Source: an uncultured Pelagibacteraceae bacterium
GTDB taxonomy: Bacteria; Pseudomonadota; Alphaproteobacteria; Pelagibacterales; Pelagibacteraceae
Assembly: GCA_902594245.1 (NCBI GenBank)
Contig: CACJLM010000004.1
Span: 1 to 44,416 of the forward strand
DNA length: 44,416 bases
Direction of reading: 5' to 3'
The position numbers and the translations under genes are program-made. This document shows positions 1 through 7,512 of the stretch, piece by piece (within the stretch, counting starts at the first letter, position 1; each line of letters opens with the position of its first letter). The notes under the pieces were generated by a model. It was given only the letters and a program-made list of their open reading frames with translations. It searched no databases and was not told the origin of the DNA.

Positions 1-7
1 TTTAACC

Positions 8-955
8 TTATTTAGTAAAAGCTTTCCAAACTTTCTTGTTCTTTTTCAACCATGCTTTTGCAGCATCCTCGTGAGTCATTTTGTCAACGTCAACTAAAGC
101 TGCCATTGCACCAATTTGACTTGTTGTGAAAGAAAGTTTTTTGAACATAGCTGCTGCTTTTGGATGAGTTTTTGGAAAATCAGCGTTAACTGCTTTTTTC
201 AAATAACCATCAGGCGAACCACATTTTCCATCTCCACCATCTTCAGGTCTGCAACCTGCTGTGTATGGAGGAAAGTCGATAAATGTAAAACCAGCACCAT
301 CTGTAAAGTTAGGTGTCCAGTTAAAGATGATTGTTCCTCTTCCTTCTTTTTCAGCTGCTGCTAACTCTGCCCAAAGTGCATCGGCACTTCCAGCAAATTT
401 AACCCACCAAAGATCTCCTAAACCTAAAGCGTCAACCCTTTGTGGAATTAAATCACCATGCCAAGTTTGTGGACCTTCCAACATTCTTCCTTTTCCATCT
501 GGAGAGTCAGGTGTTGTAAAGTTTTTAGCACAGTCAGGATTTTTTAAAGCAGTCCAATCTGGTAATCCAGGACATAGTCCTTTTTCTGCAACCCAGTTTG
601 GATATCCCATATCTTCAAGTGTTCTCGCTTCATGGTCTCCCCAGTCTAACAATCCACCTTTATCCAAAGCAGTTGTGAAAGATTTACCAAAAGCAGATTC
701 CCATACTTCATGAGATAAAGTTACGTCACCAATTCTTATTGACTCGTAAACTGCTTGAGAGTCAGCGTTAACATATTTAACATTATTTCCCATATCTTCC
801 ATTATTCCACCAATAACGTAAGCCATCACAATTTGGCTTGACCAGTTATGAGTTGGGATAACGATGGGCTTTTTACTATCTGCTGCGTTTGATATTCCAG
901 CGAAACTTACTACTGAAATTATCATTGCAGATACTAATGATATTATTTTTCGCAT
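8..955 (-). CDS. proX: ABC transporter periplasmic binding protein for glycine betaine-type osmolytes (OpuAC/ProX family)
   Basis: Binds quaternary-amine osmolytes in the periplasm and hands them to an ABC importer. The 315-aa product starts with a Sec-type signal peptide (basic MRK, hydrophobic core, small residues before AADS at about residue 25). The mature start contains THNWSSQ and VIGGIMEDMG, typical of the OpuAC family. Several Trp/Tyr residues (for example WGDH, TWHGD, WWVKF) could form the aromatic box that holds a trimethylammonium group. The ATG at 953-955 is preceded by an A/G-rich Shine-Dalgarno-like stretch. No permease or ATPase gene is visible; they may lie left of the window. 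The divergent neighbour is a methylamine-type aminomethyltransferase, which fits osmolyte catabolism. The exact ligand (glycine betaine, proline betaine, choline, DMSP or TMAO) cannot be told from sequence alone. Confidence 0.9.
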   Translation of the reverse strand: MRKIISLVSAMIISVVSFAGISNAADSKKPIVIPTHNWSSQIVMAYVIGGIMEDMGNNVKYVNADSQAVYESIRIGDVTLSHEVWESAFGKSFTTALDKGGLLDWGDHEARTLEDMGYPNWVAEKGLCPGLPDWTALKNPDCAKNFTTPDSPDGKGRMLEGPQTWHGDLIPQRVDALGLGDLWWVKFAGSADALWAELAAAEKEGRGTIIFNWTPNFTDGAGFTFIDFPPYTAGCRPEDGGDGKCGSPDGYLKKAVNADFPKTHPKAAAMFKKLSFTTSQIGAMAALVDVDKMTHEDAAKAWLKKNKKVWKAFTK

Positions 956-986
956 TTATTCCCCTTTCTTAATATTAAGTGTGAAT

Positions 987-1015
987 AGTATGTGCCTAAG
1001 TAAAATGATAGTCAA
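987..1015 (-). promoter_or_regulatory. Candidate sigma-70 promoter for the betaine-binding protein gene
   Basis: Read on the minus strand there is TTGACT (1010-1015), a 17-bp spacer, and CATACT (987-992), about 30 bp before the start codon at 955. Between the -10 box and the ribosome binding site lies a perfect 12-bp palindrome, CTTAATATTAAG (968-979), which could be an operator or chance in AT-rich DNA. This is pattern matching only; no transcript data are available. Confidence 0.45.
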
Positions 1016-1029
1016 CTACTAGATATTTA

Positions 1030-1035
1030 TATAAT
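1030..1035 (+). promoter_or_regulatory. Candidate -10 box for the DUF1989-GcvT gene
   Basis: A perfect TATAAT lies 20 bp before the ATG at 1056. The -35 position 17 bp upstream (gatagt) is a poor match, so the promoter is weak, activated or misplaced. It shares the 100-bp intergenic space with the divergent binding-protein promoter. Confidence 0.3.
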
Positions 1036-1055
1036 ATAACAATAGATTATAAAAA

Positions 1056-3395
1056 ATGTCGCAAACTACATTAGATATTAAAGAGCCAGGATTAAATGTG
1101 CTACCACCTGGAGTTGAAAGACACGTTGTAAATGCAGGTGGACTGACTGGTTTGCAAGTTTTTCCAGATGATGAAATAGAAATTATAAACGATGAGGGAA
1201 ATCAAATTTGTGAAATAGTTTGTTTTGATAAAGACGGAAAATCTGAACTCGGAATTTTAAATCAAAAAGAAAATAGTAAAAAAAGTTTTATTAAGGAAAT
1301 ACTAAATAGAAAAAATGAAAGCTCTTTAGTCACAAATCTCCAATTAAAGAAAAGAAATTTAGACATAAATAAATCTAAATCATCTATTCTTTTTGATGAC
1401 AAAACACCAAGTGGAGAAAAAATAAAAATTAAATCAAAAGATAAATGCTACGTAATTTTTTCAGCTCCACAAAATGATATGTTAGTCAGCGAACAAAATC
1501 CTTCAAGCGATTTAACAATATTTATAAAAAGAGCAAAAATAGTTAATGATAAAGAGTTATCGATTATACCTGATCCGGTTTATGAACCTAATTACGAAAA
1601 GAATATTGATAGAGAAACTGCAATTTCTTTTCAAGTAAAAGAAGGTGATTATATTCAAGTTATAAGTCCAGCAGGAAGACAGTGTTCTGACTTTGTAGCA
1701 TTTGATACAAGAAAGCTTGATAAAAAAATTGAAAAAGGTCTTGATTGGCAAACAACAAGAACTTTTATGGGTAATACTTTCCCGGGACCAGGATTGTTCT
1801 CAAAATTTTATGACACTGATCATGAGCCATTAGTAGAAGTTATTAGAGATACAGTTGGTAAACATGATACTTTTAACTTAGCTTGCACTTCAAAATATTA
1901 CGAAGATGCAGGTTACTTTGGTCATCCAAATTGTTCTGACAATCTTAACAAATCAATGGAAAAATATGGTGTCCAAAAACAAAAAGGATGGCAAGCAATT
2001 AACTTATTTTTTAATACTTCCGCCACAGGCTTAAATTCTGTTATTTCAGATGAATCATTTGCAAGACCTGGTGATTATGTGATGTTTAAAGCTTTAAAGG
2101 ATTTAACCATTGGAACTACCGCATGTCCAAGTGATATTGATGCTTGTAATTCATGGAATCCGACTGATATTTTTGTTAGAACCTATGACAAGAAAAAAGA
2201 ATTTTCAAAATCTTTTGCTTTTAGAATGAAAACTGACTCTGAAAAAAAACTTACAAGAAATTCTGGTTTTTATGAAAGAACCTCAAAATTAACTAGAAAC
2301 TTTATTGATGCAAGAGGGTTTTGGTTACCCAATGACTACACCAAACATGGTGTAGTAGAGGAATATAATGCGTGCAGGGAAAAAGCTGTCCTAATCGATT
2401 TATCTTCTTTAAGAAAATTTGAAATTATTGGACCAGATGCTGAAGAGCTAATGAATTATACATTAACAAGAAACATCAAAAAACTTTCTGTTGGTCAAGT
2501 TGTGTATTCTGCAATGTGTTATGAAAATGGAATGATGTTTGATGATGGTACATTATTAAGATTAAGTGAAACTGGTTTTAGATGGATTTGTGGAGATGAA
2601 TATGCCGGTGAATGGTTAAAAGATGTGGCTAAGAAAAAAAACTTTAAAGTAAATATAAAAAACTCAACAGATCAAATTAGCAATGTTTCTATTCAAGGAC
2701 CTAAAAGTAGAGAAATTTTAAAAAAATTAATTTTTACTCCACCTACACAGCCATCGATAGATGAATTAGAATGGTTTAGGTTTACAATTTGTAGAGTTGA
2801 AGAACTTCAGGGTATTCCACTAATTGTTTCAAGAACAGGCTATACTGGAGAGCTTGGTTATGAAGTTTGGTGTCATCCAAAACATGCACCAGAAGTATGG
2901 GATAAACTTATGGAGGCTGGAAAAGATTACGGTTTAATTCCTGCAGGGTTTGCCGCTTTAGATAAACTAAGAATTGAAGCAGGTTTAATTTTATTTGGTA
3001 ATGAATTTGATGGGCAACAAGATCCATTTGAAGCAGGCATTGGTTTTGCAGTTCCACTTAAAACAAAAGAAGAGGATTTTATTGGAAAAGAAGTTTTAAA
3101 AGAGAGAAAAGCCAATCCACAAAAAAAACTTGTTGGATTGGAGCTTGTTGGAAAAGAACATGCTAGCCATGGTGATTGTGTTCATATTGGAAGATCACAG
3201 GTTGGAATAGTTACAAGTGGTTGCTTATCGACAACTCTTAACAAAAATATAGCTTTATGTAGAATTGATACTCAATATTCAGAAACTGGTACAGAAGTTG
3301 AAGTTGGAAAAATTGATGGTCATCAAAAAAGAATTTCAGCAAAAGTTGTAGGTTTCCCACACTTTGACCCTAAGAAGACACGAGTAAGATCTTAA
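1056..3395 (+). CDS. Tandem DUF1989 / GcvT-like aminomethyltransferase fusion protein
   Basis: This 779-aa cytoplasmic protein has three parts. Residues about 30-170 look like a degenerate DUF1989 (urea carboxylase-associated) unit with CEIVCFD at 52-58. Residues about 190-375 form a better preserved DUF1989 unit with CSDFVAFD at 210-217 and ACPSDIDACN from 356. Residues about 405-775 are a GcvT/T-protein-like domain with the family landmark GYTGELGYE near 595 and a typical aminomethyltransferase C-terminal barrel. GcvT-like domains move one-carbon units from methylated amines to tetrahydrofolate. Between an osmolyte-binding protein and a DAO-family oxidoreductase, a role in demethylating betaine-derived amines is likely, but the substrate is inferred. 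It is about twice the length of a plain GcvT or DmdA. The stop overlaps the next ATG (TAATG), implying co-transcription. Confidence 0.85.
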   Translation: MSQTTLDIKEPGLNVLPPGVERHVVNAGGLTGLQVFPDDEIEIINDEGNQICEIVCFDKDGKSELGILNQKENSKKSFIKEILNRKNESSLVTNLQLKKRNLDINKSKSSILFDDKTPSGEKIKIKSKDKCYVIFSAPQNDMLVSEQNPSSDLTIFIKRAKIVNDKELSIIPDPVYEPNYEKNIDRETAISFQVKEGDYIQVISPAGRQCSDFVAFDTRKLDKKIEKGLDWQTTRTFMGNTFPGPGLFSKFYDTDHEPLVEVIRDTVGKHDTFNLACTSKYYEDAGYFGHPNCSDNLNKSMEKYGVQKQKGWQAINLFFNTSATGLNSVISDESFARPGDYVMFKALKDLTIGTTACPSDIDACNSWNPTDIFVRTYDKKKEFSKSFAFRMKTDSEKKLTRNSGFYERTSKLTRNFIDARGFWLPNDYTKHGVVEEYNACREKAVLIDLSSLRKFEIIGPDAEELMNYTLTRNIKKLSVGQVVYSAMCYENGMMFDDGTLLRLSETGFRWICGDEYAGEWLKDVAKKKNFKVNIKNSTDQISNVSIQGPKSREILKKLIFTPPTQPSIDELEWFRFTICRVEELQGIPLIVSRTGYTGELGYEVWCHPKHAPEVWDKLMEAGKDYGLIPAGFAALDKLRIEAGLILFGNEFDGQQDPFEAGIGFAVPLKTKEEDFIGKEVLKERKANPQKKLVGLELVGKEHASHGDCVHIGRSQVGIVTSGCLSTTLNKNIALCRIDTQYSETGTEVEVGKIDGHQKRISAKVVGFPHFDPKKTRVRS

Positions 3396-3745
3396 TGACA
3401 AAAACTACTAAAGATTTATTAGAATTTTGGGAGGATCAAATGAAACTTTCTCATACATCTAGCAACTATTTTTTTAGAAAGTCTCCATCACACTATCATA
3501 TGATGCTTCTAGTTATGCATGCATATAAATATAAAGAGAATCTAACGGTTGAGGAATTAAAGACAAAATTGTTTAAAACATCTAGGCCGAAGTCAGCTTT
3601 AATGATTAATGAAGCATGTGAAAAAGGTTTTTTTTTCTTGGAAAAAACTTCTGGTGATCAAAGAAAAAAACATATTAAACCAAGCGAATCTTTTATTAAA
3701 GAGTTTAATACATACCTGGAAACATTAAAAAATCTAAGCTTCTGA
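3395..3745 (+). CDS. MarR-like winged-helix regulator (putative)
   Basis: This 116-aa protein has a predicted winged-helix pattern. LTVEELKTKL (helix) is followed by a segment with TSRPKSALMINEACEKGFF (recognition-helix-like), and then GDQRKKHIKPSESF resembles the wing and DxRxKxxxxT/S element of MarR proteins. The usual MarR dimerisation helices are short here, so MarR-like is a fold-level call. It starts inside the stop of the DUF1989-GcvT gene (TAATG), so it is translationally coupled to it. A 16-bp perfect palindrome 6 bp downstream is a natural candidate for its operator. It probably controls the neighbouring methylamine genes; this is inference. Confidence 0.6.
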   Translation: MTKTTKDLLEFWEDQMKLSHTSSNYFFRKSPSHYHMMLLVMHAYKYKENLTVEELKTKLFKTSRPKSALMINEACEKGFFFLEKTSGDQRKKHIKPSESFIKEFNTYLETLKNLSF

Positions 3746-3750
3746 TAAAA

Positions 3751-3766
3751 AAGTAATTAATTACTT
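3751..3766. promoter_or_regulatory. 16-bp perfect palindrome, candidate operator
   Basis: AAGTAATTAATTACTT equals its own reverse complement across all 16 bases. It lies between the winged-helix gene (stop at 3745) and the FAD oxidoreductase start (3828), followed by alternating TATATA tracts that could hold a -10 box. MarR-type dimers bind sites of this size and symmetry. There is no GC-rich stem or U-tract, so it is not a terminator. Binding is inferred. Confidence 0.4.
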
Positions 3767-3827
3767 ATAAATTTTATATATATAAAAAATTATATATTTA
3801 CGTCGCACGAAAAATAAAGATGTGAAT

Positions 3828-4790
3828 ATGTCATTACCGACAAAAGCAAAAGTAGTAATAATTGGTGGAGGGATCCACGGATTAAGCACTGCTTGGAAAT
3901 TATCAGAAACTTACAAAAATCCTGGCGACATAGTAGTTTTAGAAAAAAAAGACACTGCTGCTGGAGCAAGCGGAATAGCTTGTGGTGTAGTTAGAAATAA
4001 TTACTTCCAACCAGCAATGAGAGAATTAATGGCTCATTCAGTTTCTGTTTGGGAAAGTGATCCAAAAGCATTTAAATACAATCCAGTTGGTTATTTACAA
4101 ATATCACCTGAAGTAATGCATGAAGATGTTGCTAGCATTTATAAACAACAAAAAGCAATTGGATACGAGTCTACATTTATAGAAGGTGAAAAAGATTGTG
4201 CTAATTATATGAAAGGTATTTTTGATGATTGGCAAGCACAAGGCATTACATCTATTCTTCACGAGAAAAAAGGTGGATATGCATTTAACAAAGACTCAAT
4301 AAAAGCTCTTGAAAATAAATCTACATCGAATGGTGTTCAGGTTATGAAGGGCGTAAAAGTTACAGGTTTTAAAAGAGGAAGTAATAGTAAAGCAGTAACA
4401 GGTGTTGAAACTGATAAAGGTACTATCGATTGCGAACAAGTAGTTATTGGAGCAGGACCATGGGCAAGGGATTTCTGGAACATGTTGGAATTACCTAAAA
4501 CTGCAAACATCAAAGGTAAAGATGGAAAGATGCACGTAACTGATATGTGGACTTATTGGATGTTACAAGAAGGTGTAATTGGTGTTGAGCCAGATTTTTT
4601 GAAAACAAATGATGGCAAACAGCCACCTGTAGTTCACGTTGACTCTACAGCTCCATTATATTCAGATAAAACAAAAAAATTAATTACAGATAAAATTTGG
4701 GGAATTTATTACAAACCAGATATTGAAGGTTTAGGTGTTCAGGGTGGAACATCTCCTTACATTGTTAAAAAACATTATAAAAGGATTTGA
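3828..4790 (+). CDS. DAO-family FAD-dependent oxidoreductase, 3'-truncated (sarcosine/dimethylglycine dehydrogenase-like)
   Basis: The N-terminus carries a Rossmann FAD motif, VVIIGGGIHGLSTAW (G13, G15, G18), then VLEKKDTAAGASGIACG, which is typical of glycine oxidase, sarcosine oxidase and dimethylglycine dehydrogenase proteins. VVIGAGPWAR is the second FAD-contact motif. I chose the ATG at 3828 over a GTG at 3822 because it gives the usual short lead before the FAD motif. Family members run to about 400-450 residues. Here recognisable similarity stops near residue 313-315 (GVQGGTSPYIVKK), and the last five residues before the stop at 4788-4790 are CrtI DNA read in the wrong frame. The C-terminal substrate-binding part is therefore missing and the product is probably not functional. 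Its expected role would be oxidative N-demethylation feeding one-carbon units to folate. Confidence 0.75.
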   Translation: MSLPTKAKVVIIGGGIHGLSTAWKLSETYKNPGDIVVLEKKDTAAGASGIACGVVRNNYFQPAMRELMAHSVSVWESDPKAFKYNPVGYLQISPEVMHEDVASIYKQQKAIGYESTFIEGEKDCANYMKGIFDDWQAQGITSILHEKKGGYAFNKDSIKALENKSTSNGVQVMKGVKVTGFKRGSNSKAVTGVETDKGTIDCEQVVIGAGPWARDFWNMLELPKTANIKGKDGKMHVTDMWTYWMLQEGVIGVEPDFLKTNDGKQPPVVHVDSTAPLYSDKTKKLITDKIWGIYYKPDIEGLGVQGGTSPYIVKKHYKRI

Positions 4791-5571
4791 AAAACTTATG
4801 AATGAAGAGGGAATTAAAATAATTAAAGGTAGAGAAGTAAAAAAAATTATTTCAGATAAAAAAAAAATTACTGGAGTTAAACTTAATGATCAAACTATAA
4901 TAAACTCCAATAATGTTATTTGTAATGCAGACCCACCTGCAGTTTATGAAAAAATGTTAAATGGGAATACAAATAATTCATTTCTATTTAGATGGAAAAA
5001 AAATCGAATGGAATATTCAATGGGATTATTTGTTTATTATTTTGGCACTAAAAAAAAATATGAAAATGTAGAACATCATACAATCAAATTTGGTAATAAA
5101 TACAAAGAACATCTAGATGATATATTTAATAACAAAAAGTTAAATGATGATATCAGCTATTATCTTCACAGACCATCTTCAACCGACAAATCTATGGCTC
5201 CTGAGGGGAGCGATTGTTTTTATGTTCTTGTACCTGTTCCAAATAATCAATCAAATATTGATTGGTCTCTAGAGGGTGAAAAAATGAAAAATTTAGTAAT
5301 TAATAAAATGCAAAACGATTTAATGCCTAATCTAAAAGAAAATATTGTTGAGGATTTTTACTTAACTCCAGATTACTTTGAAAAAGATTTAAATACTAAA
5401 CATGGTTCAGGTTTTTCTATCCAGCCAAAGTTTTCACAATCTGCATATTTTAGATTTCACAATAAATCAGAAGTTTATGATGGTTTATATTTCGTTGGAG
5501 CAGGAACACATCCTGGTGCCGGTGTACCGGGAGTTTTATCATCAGCTAAAGTATTAGATAAAATAATTTAA
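4765..5571 (+). CDS. crtI: Phytoene desaturase C-terminal fragment, 5'-truncated
   Basis: This reads as the C-terminal half of CrtI. The frame opens with KNIIKGFEKLMNEEGIKII, the helix and strand that follow the GGT motif in CrtI, continues through VICNADPPAVYEKML, and ends with GLYFVGAGTHPGAGVPG, the diagnostic C-terminal FAD-binding motif of bacterial phytoene desaturases. About 267 residues remain of roughly 490-500; the N-terminal GxGxxG dinucleotide-binding half is absent. No native start exists: the ATGs at 4735 (inside the oxidoreductase sequence) and 4798 are incidental. The upstream partner is an unrelated FAD gene in another frame. The stop overlaps crtB's ATG (TAATG), so the 3' end of the cluster is intact. 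Full-length CrtI would desaturate phytoene to lycopene; this fragment should be inactive. Confidence 0.85.
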   Translation, partial: LKNIIKGFEKLMNEEGIKIIKGREVKKIISDKKKITGVKLNDQTIINSNNVICNADPPAVYEKMLNGNTNNSFLFRWKKNRMEYSMGLFVYYFGTKKKYENVEHHTIKFGNKYKEHLDDIFNNKKLNDDISYYLHRPSSTDKSMAPEGSDCFYVLVPVPNNQSNIDWSLEGEKMKNLVINKMQNDLMPNLKENIVEDFYLTPDYFEKDLNTKHGSGFSIQPKFSQSAYFRFHNKSEVYDGLYFVGAGTHPGAGVPGVLSSAKVLDKII

Positions 5572-6455
5572 TGAATAAAAAAAACTATCTAGCTATTTTT
5601 GCTAAATCATTTAATTGGGCAGGTTTTTTTTTACCAAAAAAAATATATGAAAATTCTGCTAAACTTTACGCATTTTGCAGAGTTCTAGATGACATAGCTG
5701 ACGAAAAAAATGATTTAGATTCTAAAATTAAAAGATTTGATGAAATGAGAAATTTTCTTAAAAAATCTTATGATTCAGATGATAAAGAGACATATTCATT
5801 TAATGAAAATGAAAAAATTGTTCATGATGTAATTACTCTAGCAAAAAATAACAATATAAAAAAAATAATTTTAGAGGATTTGGTTGATGGTGTTGCCTCA
5901 GATTTAAAAAAAAGAATTCATATTAGATCTATTAAAGATTTATTGGTTTATTCTTACAGAGTAGCTGGAACAGTTGGTTTAATGATGTCAAAAATTCTAA
6001 TGGTGAACAATAGAAGAGCCTTAAAAGGAGCAATTGATTTAGGTATTGCAATGCAATTGACAAATATTGCTAGAGACGTAATCGAAGATCAGAAAATGAA
6101 TAGAGAATATATCAAGCCAGATTTTGAAAATATTCAAGCAACTTTAAAGCTTGCAGATATGTTTTATGAAAGCTCATTTAGTTCTATCCAGAAAATCCCA
6201 TTTAAATATAAATTTTCTATAATTGTTGCTAGAAGAATTTACAGACAGATTGGAAGGAAAATTTTACAAAAAGGTAATATGGAAAATTATGAAAAATCAG
6301 GAAAAATATATGTGAATAATTTCGAAAAAATTTATCAAACAATTTTTTCAATATTTGATTTAATTTTAATTTATCTAAAGGAGTTGGAACCCCACCAAAG
6401 AGCAAAAGAACATGTTATTATTAGTCAGGAAGTAGATTTAGATGAGAGAATTTGA
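5571..6455 (+). CDS. crtB: Phytoene synthase
   Basis: Condenses two geranylgeranyl diphosphates to phytoene, the first committed step to carotenoids. The 294-aa squalene/phytoene synthase fold carries both Asp-rich Mg-diphosphate motifs: DDIAD at 40-44 (within FCRVLDDIADEKND) and DVIED at 169-173 (within IARDVIEDQKMNREY). Its length is normal for bacterial CrtB and it appears intact. It is translationally coupled to the crtI fragment upstream (1-bp TAATG overlap) and overlaps crtY by 14 bp. The GGPP synthase (crtE) that would feed it is not in this window; it may have been lost at the junction near 4765. Confidence 0.93.
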   Translation: MNKKNYLAIFAKSFNWAGFFLPKKIYENSAKLYAFCRVLDDIADEKNDLDSKIKRFDEMRNFLKKSYDSDDKETYSFNENEKIVHDVITLAKNNNIKKIILEDLVDGVASDLKKRIHIRSIKDLLVYSYRVAGTVGLMMSKILMVNNRRALKGAIDLGIAMQLTNIARDVIEDQKMNREYIKPDFENIQATLKLADMFYESSFSSIQKIPFKYKFSIIVARRIYRQIGRKILQKGNMENYEKSGKIYVNNFEKIYQTIFSIFDLILIYLKELEPHQRAKEHVIISQEVDLDERI

Positions 6456-7509
6456 TTATATTATTATCGGTGGTGGGTGTGCAGGTCTTTCACTTGCATA
6501 TGAACTAGAGATTCATGAAAAATTAAGAGATAAAACCTTAGCTATTATTGAACCCAGATCAGAGTACAAAAGAGACAAGACTTGGTCTTTCTGGAAGGTT
6601 GTGCCTCATAATTTTGACGATTGCGTCAAAAAAAATTGGGACAGTTTTTCAATAAATTTACCAGGAAAAACCAATTATCTCGAATGTAAAGATTATCCAT
6701 ACCAAAGTATTGATAGTGGTCTATTTTATAAAAAAATAAATAACAAATTAAAAGAAAATAGAAATATTTCTTTCTTTAAAGATATTGTGGAAATCAATAC
6801 AAAAAATTCATTCATTTTTAATAGTGTTCCTGAAATTAAAAAAAATCATCTTAATCTTTGGCAACATTTTTGTGGTATTGAAATTAAGACAAAAAATAAT
6901 TGTTTTGATGAAGAAATTTTTAATCTAATGGATTTTGATTGTGAACAAAGAGAAAGTGTTCATTTTTTCTATACTCTTCCTTATTCAAAAAATAAAGCTT
7001 TAATTGAAACTACCTGGCTATCAAGAATGAACGATAATTCACAAAAAGATTACGACAATCAAATTAAAGAATATATTGAAAAACACCTAAAGATAAAAAA
7101 TTATGAAATTACTTACAAAGAAGAAGGCGCCATTCCTCTCTTTTATCCCTTGTACAAAAAAGAAAAAAATAAAGTGAATATTGGAACTGCCGGTGGAATG
7201 ACAAGATTAAGTACTGGCTATACATTTCTTAATATTCAGGAACATAGTAAATATTTAAGAGAGAATATTGAAAATATTACTAATTTAAGAAGATTTGAAT
7301 TAAGTAAAAAATATCAATTTTTAGATGATATTTTTCTGCGAGTCTTAAATAAACATCCTGAAAAAATGCCTGATATATTTTTCAATATGTTCAAAACATC
7401 ACCAAAGACTGTTATAAAATTTTTATCTAACAAGAGTAATTTTTTGGATGATTTAATTATAATTTTGAAAATGCCTAAATGGAATTTTATCAAAGCATTA
7501 TTTTATTAA
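6442..7509 (+). CDS. crtY: Lycopene beta-cyclase (CrtY type)
   Basis: Cyclises both ends of lycopene to beta-carotene. The 355-aa protein opens with a Rossmann motif (YIIIGGGCAGLSLAYEL) and has DKTWSFW soon after, a conserved CrtY segment. LIETTWLSR and GAIPLFYP, followed by GTAGGMTRLSTGYTF, match the family's central and FAD-binding regions. It is slightly shorter than typical CrtY (about 380 aa) but has no visible gap. It overlaps crtB by 14 bp and is 3 bp from blh, so it sits in one operon with them. Its product is the substrate of the next gene, which marks the pathway as retinal-producing rather than xanthophyll-producing. Confidence 0.92.
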   Translation: MREFDYIIIGGGCAGLSLAYELEIHEKLRDKTLAIIEPRSEYKRDKTWSFWKVVPHNFDDCVKKNWDSFSINLPGKTNYLECKDYPYQSIDSGLFYKKINNKLKENRNISFFKDIVEINTKNSFIFNSVPEIKKNHLNLWQHFCGIEIKTKNNCFDEEIFNLMDFDCEQRESVHFFYTLPYSKNKALIETTWLSRMNDNSQKDYDNQIKEYIEKHLKIKNYEITYKEEGAIPLFYPLYKKEKNKVNIGTAGGMTRLSTGYTFLNIQEHSKYLRENIENITNLRRFELSKKYQFLDDIFLRVLNKHPEKMPDIFFNMFKTSPKTVIKFLSNKSNFLDDLIIILKMPKWNFIKALFY

Positions 7510-7512
7510 AAA

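Noticed and set aside
261..713. 150-aa plus-strand open frame opposite the betaine-binding protein gene
   Set aside because: It is antisense to a gene with a clear signal peptide and family motifs, and its own translation has no recognisable domain. It is a shadow frame.
956..1055. Possible glycine or SAM riboswitch before the DUF1989-GcvT gene, as known for one-carbon genes in SAR11
   Set aside because: The space is only 100 bp, is shared with a divergent promoter, is almost all A/T, and shows no conserved aptamer core or paired stems.
3746..3827. Intrinsic terminator after the winged-helix gene
   Set aside because: The palindrome is pure A/T except for two G/C pairs, has no spacer loop, and lacks a following U-tract. 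An operator is the better reading.
4735..4800. A functional fusion of the FAD oxidoreductase and CrtI by programmed frameshift
   Set aside because: The product would pair half of a DAO fold with half of a CrtI fold, and no canonical slippery site plus stimulator is evident. Two truncated genes are more likely.
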